Of a stretch of 39,740 bases of DNA, positions 25,723 to 33,989 are shown in pieces (the stretch's first letter is position 1; each line of letters opens with the position of its first letter). Source of the stretch: Paludibacter sp. UBA5753 (GTDB taxonomy: Bacteria > Bacteroidota > Bacteroidia > Bacteroidales > Paludibacteraceae); contig DIFH01000006.1 of NCBI GenBank assembly GCA_002427615.1, positions 1 to 39,740 on the forward strand, written 5' to 3'. The notes below the pieces were generated by a model, which saw only the letters and a program-made list of their open reading frames with translations, searched no databases and was not told the origin of the DNA. The position numbers were made by a program, and so were the translations under genes.

Positions 25723-26805
25723 TTATCTTTTCACCCTGGCATTTCCGCCCCAGATACTCCAGATCATTTCTTCGTCGGCTGGTTGAGCATAATCGGTCAG
25801 GAAAGTAGTTGCCAATGCGCCTGAAGCCCAACCGAATTGCGCCCATTTTTCCGGTTCCCAGCCTTTCAGAATGGCATACAACATTCCACCGACAAAACCG
25901 TCGCCTCCGCCAATACGATCAAGCACATTGATTTTGCGGGGTTCAATTACAGTCCAGGTTTCTCCGTCGAGCATGATGGCGCCCCAGAGATGTTCGTTGG
26001 TACTGATTACCTGACGCAAAGTGGTGGCATACACCGAAGCATTCGGGAAAGCCTGTTTTACACGACCAATCATTCCTTTAAATCCATCAATCTGAGCATC
26101 AATTCCTTTTCCTCCGGCTTCAGGACCTTCAATTCCCAAACAAAGTTGAAAATCTTCCTCGTTTCCAATTAAAATATCCGCAATCGAAGCAATTTCGGTA
26201 AATATCTCGCGTAATTCTTTGTTACGTCCTTTCCAGAAAGAAGCGCGATAGTTCAAGTCGAACGAAATGCGCGTTCCTGTTTTTTTAGCGTAACGTGCCA
26301 ATTCGAGACAGAAATTACTTGTTTCGGGCGACAAAGCGCCAATTAATCCTGAAAGATGAAGAATCCGAACGCCTTCTTTAACGAAGATTCGTTCCAGATC
26401 AAAATCTTTCACGTTCAACGTCCGTCCCACTTCACCGGCACGGTCGTTCAACACACGTGGTCCACGAGTTCCAAAGCCACTGTCGGCAATATTAAACTGA
26501 TGACGATAGCCCCAGGGGTCGCCCTGGGCCACTTCAGTTCCTTCATAATCCATATTCCGGCTGCGTAAATCACTTTTTATCAATTGCGCAATCGGACTGT
26601 CTTTTACAAAAGTCGTCAACACTTTCACCGGAAGTCCCAAAAATGACGAAATACTGGCTACGTTGGTTTCAGCGCTTGTAGCCTGCATTTCAAATAATTT
26701 GCTGCTGTGAACAGGTTGTCCGTTGACCGGTGTAATACGAATTCCCATACTGGTGGCTACCAATAGGGCATACTTACTATCTTTTTTTAATTCTATCATA
26801 CTCAT
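25723..26805 (-). CDS. PfkB-family sugar kinase (KdgK-like paralogue)
   Basis: A 360-residue ribokinase/PfkB-family kinase. The C-terminal signature DRIGGGDGFVGG has the catalytic base D302, and the DLNYRASFWKGR segment is shared with the KDG kinase at 32014-33057 (DLNYRKNLWKYG). It is therefore probably a second 2-keto-3-deoxy sugar-acid kinase, perhaps for KDG or a related ketodeoxy acid; the substrate is not certain. It belongs to the lacI-uxaE-SDR-kinase run. AAGGAG lies 10 bases before the first ATG (26805), which supports that start over the nearby second ATG. A 118-base gap separates it from the SDR gene and holds two repeat copies. Confidence 0.85.
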   Translation of the reverse strand: MSMIELKKDSKYALLVATSMGIRITPVNGQPVHSSKLFEMQATSAETNVASISSFLGLPVKVLTTFVKDSPIAQLIKSDLRSRNMDYEGTEVAQGDPWGYRHQFNIADSGFGTRGPRVLNDRAGEVGRTLNVKDFDLERIFVKEGVRILHLSGLIGALSPETSNFCLELARYAKKTGTRISFDLNYRASFWKGRNKELREIFTEIASIADILIGNEEDFQLCLGIEGPEAGGKGIDAQIDGFKGMIGRVKQAFPNASVYATTLRQVISTNEHLWGAIMLDGETWTVIEPRKINVLDRIGGGDGFVGGMLYAILKGWEPEKWAQFGWASGALATTFLTDYAQPADEEMIWSIWGGNARVKR

Positions 26806-26813
26806 CGATTTAG

Positions 26814-26842
26814 AACTCCTTAAATCCCCGAAAGAGGAATAA
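26814..26842 (-). repeat. CTCTTTCGGGGATTTAAGGAG repeat copy providing kinase Shine-Dalgarno
   Basis: On the minus strand this copy carries TCTTTCGGGGATT followed by AAGGAG, which is at ribosome-binding distance from the PfkB kinase start codon. It is related to copies at 22516-22546, 26895-26925 and 33142-33171. Confidence 0.45.
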
Positions 26843-26894
26843 GAAATTCCTTAATTTTATAAAAAATTATTTCAAATATTGAAGGGCTTCTCAA

Positions 26895-26925
26895 ATAGTT
26901 CCCTTTCGAGGGATTGGAGAAGGCT
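26895..26925 (+). repeat. CCCTTTCGAGGGATTGGAGAAGG repeat copy
   Basis: This copy reads TTCCCTTTCGAGGGATTGGA followed by GAAGGCT on the plus strand and overlaps the SDR stop codon by about two bases. It is in inverted orientation to the copy at 26814-26842, so the two could fold together between the SDR and kinase genes. Confidence 0.4.
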
Positions 26926-27736
26926 AAATACAAAACACATCGAATCCACCATCGATAACGGTAAGCGTACCGGTTACAAATTTGGAAGCATCGCTTGCCA
27001 GCCAATGAAGAGTGCCAAACAATTCATCGGGCGTGCCAAAGCGTCCGAAAGGGGTGTGTGCAATAATCGCATGTCCTCTTGGCGTCAGGGAACCATCGGG
27101 ATTCGTCATCAGGGTACGGTTTTGTTCGGTCAGGAAAAACCCGGGAGCCATAGCGTTCACGCGCAAGCCTTCGCCAAATTTGGTTGCCAACTCGGTTGCC
27201 ATATATTTTGTGAAGTTGGTTACTGCGGCTTTTGAAGCTCCATATCCAACCACACGGGTCAACGGACGAAGAGCCGATTCGGAAGAAATATTGATGATAC
27301 TTCCTTTTTTCTGTTGTACCATAATCTTGGCAAAAACCATTGTTGGCAATACTGTTCCGAATAAGTTTAAATCAACAACCTTGCGGAATGCATCTATTTC
27401 CAAATCAAAAATAGTGCTATCAGGTCCGATAGTAGCACCGGCCATATTTCCGCCGGCAGCATTTACCAGCACATCAATCCGACCATATTTTGTCATGATG
27501 GCGTCAGCTGTTTCTTCTAAACTTTCTTTTACCAGCACATCTGTACAAAAGCTTGTTACCTCGTAACCCTTAGCCTTTAGCTTAGCTTCAAGATTAGTTC
27601 CGGCTTCTCTGCATCTGTCAAGAATCACAACTTTGGCTCCTTGCGAACACATGTATTCAGACATACCACGACCCAAGATACCACCACCTCCGGTGATTAC
27701 AACAACCAAATCTTTTACATTAAATAGATTATCCAT
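26924..27736 (-). CDS. SDR-family oxidoreductase, probable D-mannonate oxidoreductase (fructuronate reductase)
   Basis: A 270-residue short-chain dehydrogenase/reductase. The cofactor turn TGGGGILGRG is at residues 15-24, NAAGG at 92-96, and the catalytic triad S152, Y165 and K169 (YGASK) is present. The protein resembles the SDR fructuronate reductases/D-mannonate oxidoreductases found beside uxaE and uxuA in Bacteroidota and Thermotoga, rather than the larger UxuB of Enterobacteria. In this pathway it would reduce D-fructuronate to D-mannonate with NAD(P)H. It is 37 bases downstream of uxaE. The context supports the assignment; sequence alone would also allow a generic gluconate-5-dehydrogenase-like activity. 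Confidence 0.82.
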   Translation of the reverse strand: MDNLFNVKDLVVVITGGGGILGRGMSEYMCSQGAKVVILDRCREAGTNLEAKLKAKGYEVTSFCTDVLVKESLEETADAIMTKYGRIDVLVNAAGGNMAGATIGPDSTIFDLEIDAFRKVVDLNLFGTVLPTMVFAKIMVQQKKGSIINISSESALRPLTRVVGYGASKAAVTNFTKYMATELATKFGEGLRVNAMAPGFFLTEQNRTLMTNPDGSLTPRGHAIIAHTPFGRFGTPDELFGTLHWLASDASKFVTGTLTVIDGGFDVFCI

Positions 27737-27773
27737 AATATATATTTGTTTAAAAATTTATTTTTCTCATTGA

Positions 27774-29021
27774 TTATAAATTGAATAAGCGTTTCAAATG
27801 GCGATCGTAGATATTTTCTTCTACACATTTACCGATAATATCGGTATATTTTTCAAGCAATCCGGTATAAGTTTCACCCATTTCGGCTGCCACTTTATAA
27901 GCCACGTGAATCAACTGACGGAAGTTAGGATTATAATCGGGTTGTCCCGGAATATGACGCAGGGTATTGGTGTATTTCTCACTCGTCCAGTTGTTTACTT
28001 CATCAATAGATGGTAATTTAGATGTATCAATATCAATCACATCGGCATAAGGGGCGCACAATTCGTCTTTACGGTTGTACGAGTTAGCATAAATCTTTTT
28101 AGCAAGTTCAAGTCCTTCTCCTCCCGCAACAGCAAGTCCGATTACTTCTTCGAGCCAAGTGGTGCCGGCTGTTTTCAGATGCAAACCTTTATCATATTTT
28201 TTAATTACTTCGGCCATAATAGGATAAATGGAAAATTTATCGCTGCCGGAGTGAACGCTCAGTTTGAGTTCTTCGGGTAAACCGAATTCTTTCACAGCAT
28301 AATCGATGACGAGTACATCTTCTTCAAATTCTTTGGCAAACTGAACTAAATCGCCACGATAATCTACACCTTTGTTAAATCGCCCGGTAAATTTAGGAGC
28401 AATAGTTTGAGCAGGGACTTTCTTATCTGCCAGCATCTTAAGAATGAAGAGCAGGTCTATTGGCGTTTGAGGCGTTTCCACTTCGTCCATCGAAACTTCG
28501 GTAACAAAATTGCCTGTACCTTTATTTTCAATCAGAAACTTATAAATTTCAGCAGCTTGTTGCGTAGCGGCAAGAAATTTCGAAGCAATTTCTTCGAGCA
28601 ATTCTTTGGTCACATGCAACGGTTTTTCAATGCCTGGAATTGCCAGTTCGCCCATGTATTTTTCGCATGAAGCCACAAATGCTTTTACATCCGCCTCAGC
28701 GCTGGGTTTACCGATAAATGCAGCTACGTCAAGCGTAAAGAAATCGGCTGTTTCTACAAACGGAGCAACAGTCGACAAATTGATATGATCCGCATCAACA
28801 AAATATTTTCCGGTATAACCCAATGTAGCAACAGCAGCATCGGCTTCTTTGCGCACATCGGCCGGATGAGTGTGGACATAAATATGTTCGCGGTTCGATT
28901 TATTCCATACCGGGCTAATTTCCAAGCCCGATTCGTTGGCTTTCATAATTGCCCGCAACTGGGCAACTCCCTGATGGGCGAAACGATCGCCGACTCCAAT
29001 ACTGTATTTTCCTAACATCAT
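27774..29021 (-). CDS. uxaE: Tagaturonate epimerase (tagaturonate/fructuronate 3-epimerase)
   Basis: A 415-residue protein of the UxaE family, which interconverts D-tagaturonate and D-fructuronate, joining galacturonate to the glucuronate branch. I recognise the family from the N-terminal KYSIGVGDRFAHQG (residues 5-18), YVDADHIN, the SVHSGSDKFSIYP segment near residue 257-269 and the C-terminal LRHIPGQPDYNPNFRQL. The His and Asp residues in YVDADHIN, VHSGSDK and LRHIPG are candidate metal or substrate ligands (inference). Two start codons lie in tandem (29021, 29018). It follows the lacI-type gene by 40 bases and precedes the SDR gene by 37 bases, a tight operon. UxaE makes the separate altronate branch (UxaA/UxaB), which is absent here, unnecessary. 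Confidence 0.88.
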   Translation of the reverse strand: MMLGKYSIGVGDRFAHQGVAQLRAIMKANESGLEISPVWNKSNREHIYVHTHPADVRKEADAAVATLGYTGKYFVDADHINLSTVAPFVETADFFTLDVAAFIGKPSAEADVKAFVASCEKYMGELAIPGIEKPLHVTKELLEEIASKFLAATQQAAEIYKFLIENKGTGNFVTEVSMDEVETPQTPIDLLFILKMLADKKVPAQTIAPKFTGRFNKGVDYRGDLVQFAKEFEEDVLVIDYAVKEFGLPEELKLSVHSGSDKFSIYPIMAEVIKKYDKGLHLKTAGTTWLEEVIGLAVAGGEGLELAKKIYANSYNRKDELCAPYADVIDIDTSKLPSIDEVNNWTSEKYTNTLRHIPGQPDYNPNFRQLIHVAYKVAAEMGETYTGLLEKYTDIIGKCVEENIYDRHLKRLFNL

Positions 29022-29061
29022 ACTGTTTAAATTTATAAATTATTGTATTACATTCAACATC

Positions 29062-30132
29062 TTATTCTCTAAATTGCATATAATATTCAATGTTTTCTTT
29101 CATCAGAATATCAATTGGCACGTGATTTATCTTTTTTACTTTTTGTTTAAAAATAAGTTCGGCACACATATCCCGAACTGTAAGATAAGCTTGTTTATCA
29201 GGACGTTGTGCCAAAAGATATGAAACTACATCATTTTTCAGATATTTAACATTTTCTTCAAGAAGGTCGTAGCCTATTAATCTTACATCGATCCGATTTA
29301 ATGTTTTTAAGTGCTTTGCCAAACGACAAACTTTAGAATTAAAAGTAATAGCCGCTTTAATATTACTGTTTAAATCAAATACTTCCCGCAATAATTCAAA
29401 ATTTGTGTTTTCATCATCATCGGTCATTTCAATATTTAACAATTCGATATTCGATAAGCCGTTTTCACTTATAAAATGCATGAAACCATTTTTTCGGGCA
29501 ATTGTCTGGTTCGATTCGGCTCCTTTGCGTTTTGTACGAATAACTACAACCTGCGCATTGTCGGGCAAAGAATTGAGCAATAATTTAGCCGCCACATATC
29601 CGCTTTGAAAAGAATCCTGACCGTAATATGTCAAAAAATCAGCCTCCTCAATCATAGAATCAATAAACGAAAACGGTATTTGCCGTGAAGTTAATTCGCG
29701 CGTTAAATTCAATGTTTCGTCTCTGAAAATCGGAGCTATAAACACGGCATCTGGCTTGTTCTGAATTATTTGCGACGAAACAGTTACAAATGAGTTGGCG
29801 TCAAACTGATTGAAATACTGTTTTTCCAGATGAATGTTGTATTGTAAATAATCATGAGCCGCCGAATCAAAACCTGTTTCAACACTTTCCCAATAATCGG
29901 CAACTTGATGAGCCGGAATCAGACAAATAAAGCGATAATGTTTTTTTGAGGCTAAAGAACGAGCCAATAAATTGGGAGAATAATTTATCTCCTCCAGTAT
30001 TTTTTCGACAGCCGCTTTACTTTTTTCCGAAACTTCGCCTCTATTGTGTAAAACACGATCGACAGTACCTTCCGAAACCCCGGCCAGCGTCGCTATATCT
30101 TTTATCCTTATTTTGGTGTTTTGGGTTTTCAT
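29062..30132 (-). CDS. LacI-family transcriptional regulator of the hexuronate locus
   Basis: A 356-residue LacI/GalR-family regulator. The N-terminal helix-turn-helix and hinge are IKDIATLAGVSEGTVDRVLHNRGEVSEK (residues about 11-38, two pieces), followed by NYSPNLLARSLASKK. A periplasmic-binding-protein-like sensor domain fills the rest. It is the first gene of the minus-strand operon, divergent from uxaC. An operator-like site lies 17 bases upstream of its start codon and overlaps its predicted initially transcribed region, so autoregulation is likely. The inducer is unknown, probably a hexuronate or pathway intermediate (inference). Confidence 0.92.
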   Translation of the reverse strand: MKTQNTKIRIKDIATLAGVSEGTVDRVLHNRGEVSEKSKAAVEKILEEINYSPNLLARSLASKKHYRFICLIPAHQVADYWESVETGFDSAAHDYLQYNIHLEKQYFNQFDANSFVTVSSQIIQNKPDAVFIAPIFRDETLNLTRELTSRQIPFSFIDSMIEEADFLTYYGQDSFQSGYVAAKLLLNSLPDNAQVVVIRTKRKGAESNQTIARKNGFMHFISENGLSNIELLNIEMTDDDENTNFELLREVFDLNSNIKAAITFNSKVCRLAKHLKTLNRIDVRLIGYDLLEENVKYLKNDVVSYLLAQRPDKQAYLTVRDMCAELIFKQKVKKINHVPIDILMKENIEYYMQFRE

Positions 30133-30148
30133 TTATTAAAATAATAAT

Positions 30149-30166
30149 TTCGTGTGCGGACACAGG
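30149..30166. promoter_or_regulatory. LacI-type operator 1, next to the regulator gene
   Basis: GTGTGCGGACAC (30152-30163) is a 12-bp site with a central CG and the palindromic core TGnnCGnnCA. It sits just downstream of the predicted regulator promoter on the minus strand (-7 element TATTTTTG at 30179-30186). Its flanking TTCG and GGAA recur at operator 2. Confidence 0.6.
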
Positions 30167-30178
30167 AAATATTTCGCA

Positions 30179-30224
30179 CAAAAATACAACATATTTTGTA
30201 AAACTAAAATTTTTTGTATCTTCG
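30179..30224. promoter_or_regulatory. Back-to-back promoters of the regulator gene and uxaC
   Basis: Minus strand: TATTTTTG (complement of 30179-30186) is a perfect TAnnTTTG -7 element for the regulator gene. Plus strand: TTTTG at 30194-30198, then an 18-base gap, then TATCTTCG at 30217-30224 (TAnnTTTG with one mismatch) for uxaC. The two promoters face away from each other within 46 bases and are flanked by the two operators. The uxaC leader would then be about 240 bases and very AT-rich, with no other feature I can name. Confidence 0.5.
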
Positions 30225-30240
30225 TGGGCGAACACGGAAC
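30221..30240. promoter_or_regulatory. LacI-type operator 2, overlapping the uxaC -7 element
   Basis: GTGGGCGAACAC (30224-30235) shares the TGnnCGnnCA core with operator 1, and TTCGTG..GCG..ACAC is almost identical between them. It begins inside the predicted uxaC -7 element, so a bound repressor would block uxaC transcription. The spacing from operator 1 is 72 bases, allowing a repression loop (inference). Confidence 0.6.
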
Positions 30241-30468
30241 ATAAAATAAATAAAGAAGTATTTAATATACATCTATATATCAAGTATATAGTATAACACT
30301 TTCAATTATATCTATGTTCAAAATTACAAAAAATATATTTTATAACATGTTTTTTATCAAAAAAACAGACTTAAATGCCAACTTTGGATATAATATTGAA
30401 CTACATTTTCCCATAAAATTAAGTGTTAATATTAAAAACACATATAAATATTGAAAAATACTGTCATC

Positions 30469-31875
30469 ATGAAAAACTTTTTAGATGAGAATTTTTTGTT
30501 GCAAACCCAAACCGCACAAAAATTATATCACGAACATGCCGCTAAACAACCCATTATCGACTATCATTGTCATTTGAATCCTTCGATGGTGGCAAACGAT
30601 CACCAATTCAAATCAATTACCGAAGCCTGGTTGGGTGGCGACCATTATAAATGGCGTGCCATGCGCACGAACGGTATTGATGAAAAATATTGTACGGGAA
30701 AAGAAGCCACAGATTGGGAAAAATTTGAGAAATGGGCAGAAACGGTACCTTATACTATGCGTAATCCACTGTACCACTGGACTCATCTGGAATTAAAAAC
30801 AGCCTTTGGAATCGAAAAACTGCTTTCCCCAAAAACAGCCCGTGAAATTTTCGACGAATGCAATGCCAAGCTTCAATCGCCGGATTACACTGCCCGCAAC
30901 CTGATGCGGAAATACAAAGTTGAAACGGTATGTACCACCGACGACCCGGTTGATACGCTCGAATACCATATCAAAACTAAAAACGACGGTTTTGAAATAA
31001 AAATGTTGCCCACCTGGCGTCCCGACAAAGCGATGGCTGTGGAAAGTCCGGTTAGCTTCCGCGCTTACGTGGAGGAGCTTTCGAAAGTTTCTGAAATTAC
31101 AATTGCTGCTTTCGACGATATGATCCTTGCCTTGCGCAAACGTCAGGATTTCTTTGCCGAACAAGGCTGCAAACTGTCCGACCACGGCATTGAAGAATTT
31201 TATGCCGAAGATTATACCGATGCCGAAATAAAAGCCATTTTCACTAAAATTTATGGAGGAAGAGAACTGAATCACGAAGAAATTCTGAAATTTAAATCGG
31301 CCATGATGGTCATCTTTGCCGAAATGGATTGGGAAAAAGGCTGGACACAACAGTTCCATTATGGGGCTATTCGTAACAACAACACACGGCTTTTCAACCA
31401 GTTAGGCCCCGACACAGGCTTCGATTCAATCGGTACTTTCAACACAGCCAAAGCTTTATCAAAATTTTTGAATCGCTTGGACATTAACAATCAATTAACA
31501 AAGACTATATTATACAATTTGAATCCGGCTGACAATGAAATGATTGCTACCATGATTGGTAATTTTCAAGATGGAACTGTGGCAGGTAAAATTCAATTCG
31601 GCTCAGGGTGGTGGTTTCTCGATCAGAAAGATGGTATGGAAAAACAAATGAACTCCCTCTCCGTGCTCGGTTTGCTTAGTCGTTTTGTGGGGATGCTGAC
31701 GGATTCGCGTAGTTTTCTCTCTTACCCTCGTCACGAGTATTTTCGTCGTACTTTATGTAATCTGATCGGAAACGATGTTGAAAACGGGTTGCTTCCTCAT
31801 CAGGAAATTGACTTTATAGGCAAAATGGTAGAAGATATTAGCTATAATAATGCGCGGAATTTCTTCAATTTCTAA
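30469..31875 (+). CDS. uxaC: Glucuronate/galacturonate isomerase
   Basis: A 468-residue uronate isomerase of the amidohydrolase superfamily. It converts D-glucuronate to D-fructuronate and D-galacturonate to D-tagaturonate in the cytoplasm. The metal-site motif DYHCHL (H33, H35) is near the N-terminus and WTHLELKTAFGI near residue 105. The second metal-site region is WRPDKAM near residue 185, and FGSGWWFLDQKDGMEKQM near residue 380 is a diagnostic C-terminal segment. I start at the ATG at 30469; an in-frame TTG at 30451 is less likely. It is the first gene of the plus-strand hexuronate arm and is preceded by a LacI-type operator. Confidence 0.96.
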   Translation: MKNFLDENFLLQTQTAQKLYHEHAAKQPIIDYHCHLNPSMVANDHQFKSITEAWLGGDHYKWRAMRTNGIDEKYCTGKEATDWEKFEKWAETVPYTMRNPLYHWTHLELKTAFGIEKLLSPKTAREIFDECNAKLQSPDYTARNLMRKYKVETVCTTDDPVDTLEYHIKTKNDGFEIKMLPTWRPDKAMAVESPVSFRAYVEELSKVSEITIAAFDDMILALRKRQDFFAEQGCKLSDHGIEEFYAEDYTDAEIKAIFTKIYGGRELNHEEILKFKSAMMVIFAEMDWEKGWTQQFHYGAIRNNNTRLFNQLGPDTGFDSIGTFNTAKALSKFLNRLDINNQLTKTILYNLNPADNEMIATMIGNFQDGTVAGKIQFGSGWWFLDQKDGMEKQMNSLSVLGLLSRFVGMLTDSRSFLSYPRHEYFRRTLCNLIGNDVENGLLPHQEIDFIGKMVEDISYNNARNFFNF

Positions 31876-31940
31876 ATTTGAGTCAATTATTACACTATTC
31901 TAATCATATTTTGAACTTTTTAGATAAAAAAATAAGGTAA

Positions 31941-31973
31941 TTTTGTACAGTTACAAATAAAGTGTTATTTTTG
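31941..31973 (+). promoter_or_regulatory. Bacteroidota-type promoter of the kdgK-eda-exuT unit
   Basis: TTTTG at 31941-31945 (-33 element) and TATTTTTG at 31966-31973 (-7 element, perfect TAnnTTTG) are separated by 20 bases, the expected geometry. Transcription would start about 31979, about 35 bases before the kdgK ATG at 32014. Confidence 0.65.
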
Positions 31974-31982
31974 GTCGACCAA
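31971..31982. promoter_or_regulatory. Operator 3: perfect 12-bp palindrome TTGGTCGACCAA
   Basis: This perfect palindrome has the same TGnnCGnnCA core and central CG as the two operators beside the regulator gene. It overlaps the end of the kdgK -7 element and covers the start site, the expected place for a repressor. It also resembles the enterobacterial UxuR/ExuR operator (TTGGTATACCAA), but the regulator here is LacI-family. Confidence 0.6.
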
Positions 31983-32013
31983 TTATTAACAATCTATTTA
32001 TTTAACAAAAACA

Positions 32014-33057
32014 ATGAGCAAAAAAATTGTAACTTTTGGAGAAATTATGCTTCGCTTGGCCACTCCAGGCTACGAACGTTTCAATCAGGCTACTCAGTTT
32101 AACGCCACTTTTGGTGGTGGTGAAGCCAATGTAGCCGTATCGTTATCAAATTATGGTATGGATGCCGAATTCGTAACCCGTTTACCAAAAAATGACATTG
32201 CCGAATCGTGCATCATGAATTTGCGGAAATATGGCGTTGGCACAAAAAACATTTTACGGGGTGGCGACCGCGTAGGTATTTATTTTCTTGAAACCGGCGC
32301 GGTAGCGCGTGCCAGTAAAGTGGTTTACGACCGTGCCAACTCTTCAATTGCCGATATTAAACCGGGTATGGTAAACTGGCGTGAAATTTTCAAAGATGCC
32401 GATTGGTTTCACTGGACCGGCATCACTCCCGCCCTTTCGCAAGGCGCTGCCGATGCCTGCCTTGAAGCCATTCAGATAGCTAATGAAATGGACGTTACCG
32501 TTTCGACCGATTTGAATTACAGAAAAAACCTTTGGAAATACGGAAAATCGGCTTCAGAAGTTATGCCTGCATTGGTTAACGGTTGCGACATTATTCTTGG
32601 GAATGAAGAAGATGCAGAAAAGGTTTTCGGTATCAAACCCGAAGGCTTCGATGTGGCTCACACGGGCGGTGAAGTAAATGCCGCCGAATTTGAATCGGTT
32701 TGTACGCAAATGATGAAAAAGTTTCCACGTGCAAAAAAGGTGATTATTACCTTGCGTGGCTCTATCAATGCCAACCACAATACCTGGGGAGGCGTGCTTT
32801 ACAGCAACGGAAAACTGTACGAATCAAAACGTTACGATATTACACATATTGTCGATCGCGTGGGTGGTGGCGACTCATTCATGGGTGGATTAATTTACGG
32901 ATTACTTACTTATACCGAAAGCGATCAAAAAGCGTTGGAATTTGCAGTGGCTGCGTCGTGTCTGAAACATACCATTTATGGGGATTTTAATTTAGTTACC
33001 GTAGCTGAAGTTGAAGCGTTGATGGGTGGAGATGGAAGCGGAAGAGTTTCAAGATAA
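32014..33057 (+). CDS. kdgK: 2-dehydro-3-deoxygluconate kinase
   Basis: A 347-residue PfkB-family kinase. It phosphorylates 2-keto-3-deoxy-D-gluconate at O6 to KDPG with ATP. The N-terminus GEIMLRLATPGYERF (residues 9-23) and NATFGGGEANVAVSL (30-44) are typical KDG kinase substrate-loop motifs. DLNYRKNLWKYG lies near residue 170-181, and the catalytic base is D287 in VGGGDSFMGG. It has its own promoter and operator. eda follows after a 232-base gap that contains repeat remnants; the gene order kdgK-eda-exuT fits one pathway. Confidence 0.93.
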   Translation: MSKKIVTFGEIMLRLATPGYERFNQATQFNATFGGGEANVAVSLSNYGMDAEFVTRLPKNDIAESCIMNLRKYGVGTKNILRGGDRVGIYFLETGAVARASKVVYDRANSSIADIKPGMVNWREIFKDADWFHWTGITPALSQGAADACLEAIQIANEMDVTVSTDLNYRKNLWKYGKSASEVMPALVNGCDIILGNEEDAEKVFGIKPEGFDVAHTGGEVNAAEFESVCTQMMKKFPRAKKVIITLRGSINANHNTWGGVLYSNGKLYESKRYDITHIVDRVGGGDSFMGGLIYGLLTYTESDQKALEFAVAASCLKHTIYGDFNLVTVAEVEALMGGDGSGRVSR

Positions 33058-33141
33058 AACATCGCTAATCATCTCTGAAAAAGAGACTTATAATACATTT
33101 ATAAAAAATATTAATAATAACTCAAACATGCCAACCTCATT

Positions 33142-33171
33142 TCTCTTTCTTTGGAGGGGTCGGGGGAGGTC
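33142..33171 (+). repeat. CTTTCTTTGGAGGGGTCGGGGGAGG repeat copy
   Basis: A degenerate copy of the pyrimidine-hairpin/GGGGAGG element also found at 22516, 26814 and 26895. It lies between kdgK and eda but is too far (over 100 bases) from the eda start to act as its ribosome-binding site. A small CTGCC/GGCAG hairpin follows at about 33239-33252. Confidence 0.4.
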
Positions 33172-33289
33172 AAATAATATGAAACGAGCATGAACACAGA
33201 GGTTCACCAAAGTTGATGAAAATCTGACATGCGAGCCTGCCTGTCGGCAGACAAGTTTCATGTAACCTTTAAAAAACAATTATTTACAC

Positions 33290-33955
33290 ATGAAATTCAA
33301 TAAACTTCAAGTTCTTTCCGTAATGAAAGAAACCGGCATGGTTCCGGTATTTTATCATGGTGATATAGAAGTAGCAAGAAACATAGTGAAAGCTTGCTAC
33401 GATGGTGGCGTACGTGCGTTTGAATTTACCAATCGGGGTGAATTTGCACACGAAGTTTTCGGCGAATTAGTTAAATATGCCGCCAAGGAATGCCCTGAAA
33501 TGATTATGGGTATCGGCTCTATTGTGGATGCTCCCACTGCTGCTTTGTACATTCAGTTGGGCGCCAATTTTATTGTAGGACCATTGTTTAATCCTGAAGT
33601 GGCAAAAGTAGCCAATCGTCGTTTGATTCCTTATGCTCCGGGCTGCGGATCGGTTTCCGAAGTTGGCTTTGCACAGGAAGCCGGTTGCGATATTTGTAAA
33701 GTATTCCCCGGCGATGTATTGGGAACAGCTTTCGTAAAAGGACTGAAAGCCCCCATGCCTTGGTCGAATTTGATGGTAACAGGCGGCGTAAAACCCGAAG
33801 AAGCCAATCTGAAAGGTTGGTTTGATGCGGGCGTAACCTGTGTGGGCATGGGTTCTAATCTTTTCCCTACCGATTTGATTAAAGCAAAAAACTGGGCAGG
33901 AATCACCAAACTATGCAGCGATGCACTTGCAATTATAACTCGGGTTAGAAAATAA
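33290..33955 (+). CDS. eda: KDPG/KHG aldolase
   Basis: A 221-residue class I aldolase. It cleaves 2-keto-3-deoxy-6-phosphogluconate to pyruvate and glyceraldehyde-3-phosphate. The catalytic-base region FEFTNRGEF is at residues 44-52 (E45), the phosphate/substrate motif GIGSIVDAPTA at 74-84, and the Schiff-base lysine is K137 in CKVFPGD. GGVKPEE and GVTCVGMGSNL at the C-terminal end bind the phosphate. It lies 34 bases before the transporter gene and is the last enzymatic step of the locus. Confidence 0.94.
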   Translation: MKFNKLQVLSVMKETGMVPVFYHGDIEVARNIVKACYDGGVRAFEFTNRGEFAHEVFGELVKYAAKECPEMIMGIGSIVDAPTAALYIQLGANFIVGPLFNPEVAKVANRRLIPYAPGCGSVSEVGFAQEAGCDICKVFPGDVLGTAFVKGLKAPMPWSNLMVTGGVKPEEANLKGWFDAGVTCVGMGSNLFPTDLIKAKNWAGITKLCSDALAIITRVRK

Positions 33956-33989
33956 ATTAAATTAATAAACATATAAATATCAAGAAAAA

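Noticed and set aside
30451..30468. Upstream TTG start for uxaC
   Set aside because: The ATG at 30469 gives the conserved N-terminal MKNFLDENFLL; the extra six residues are not typical.
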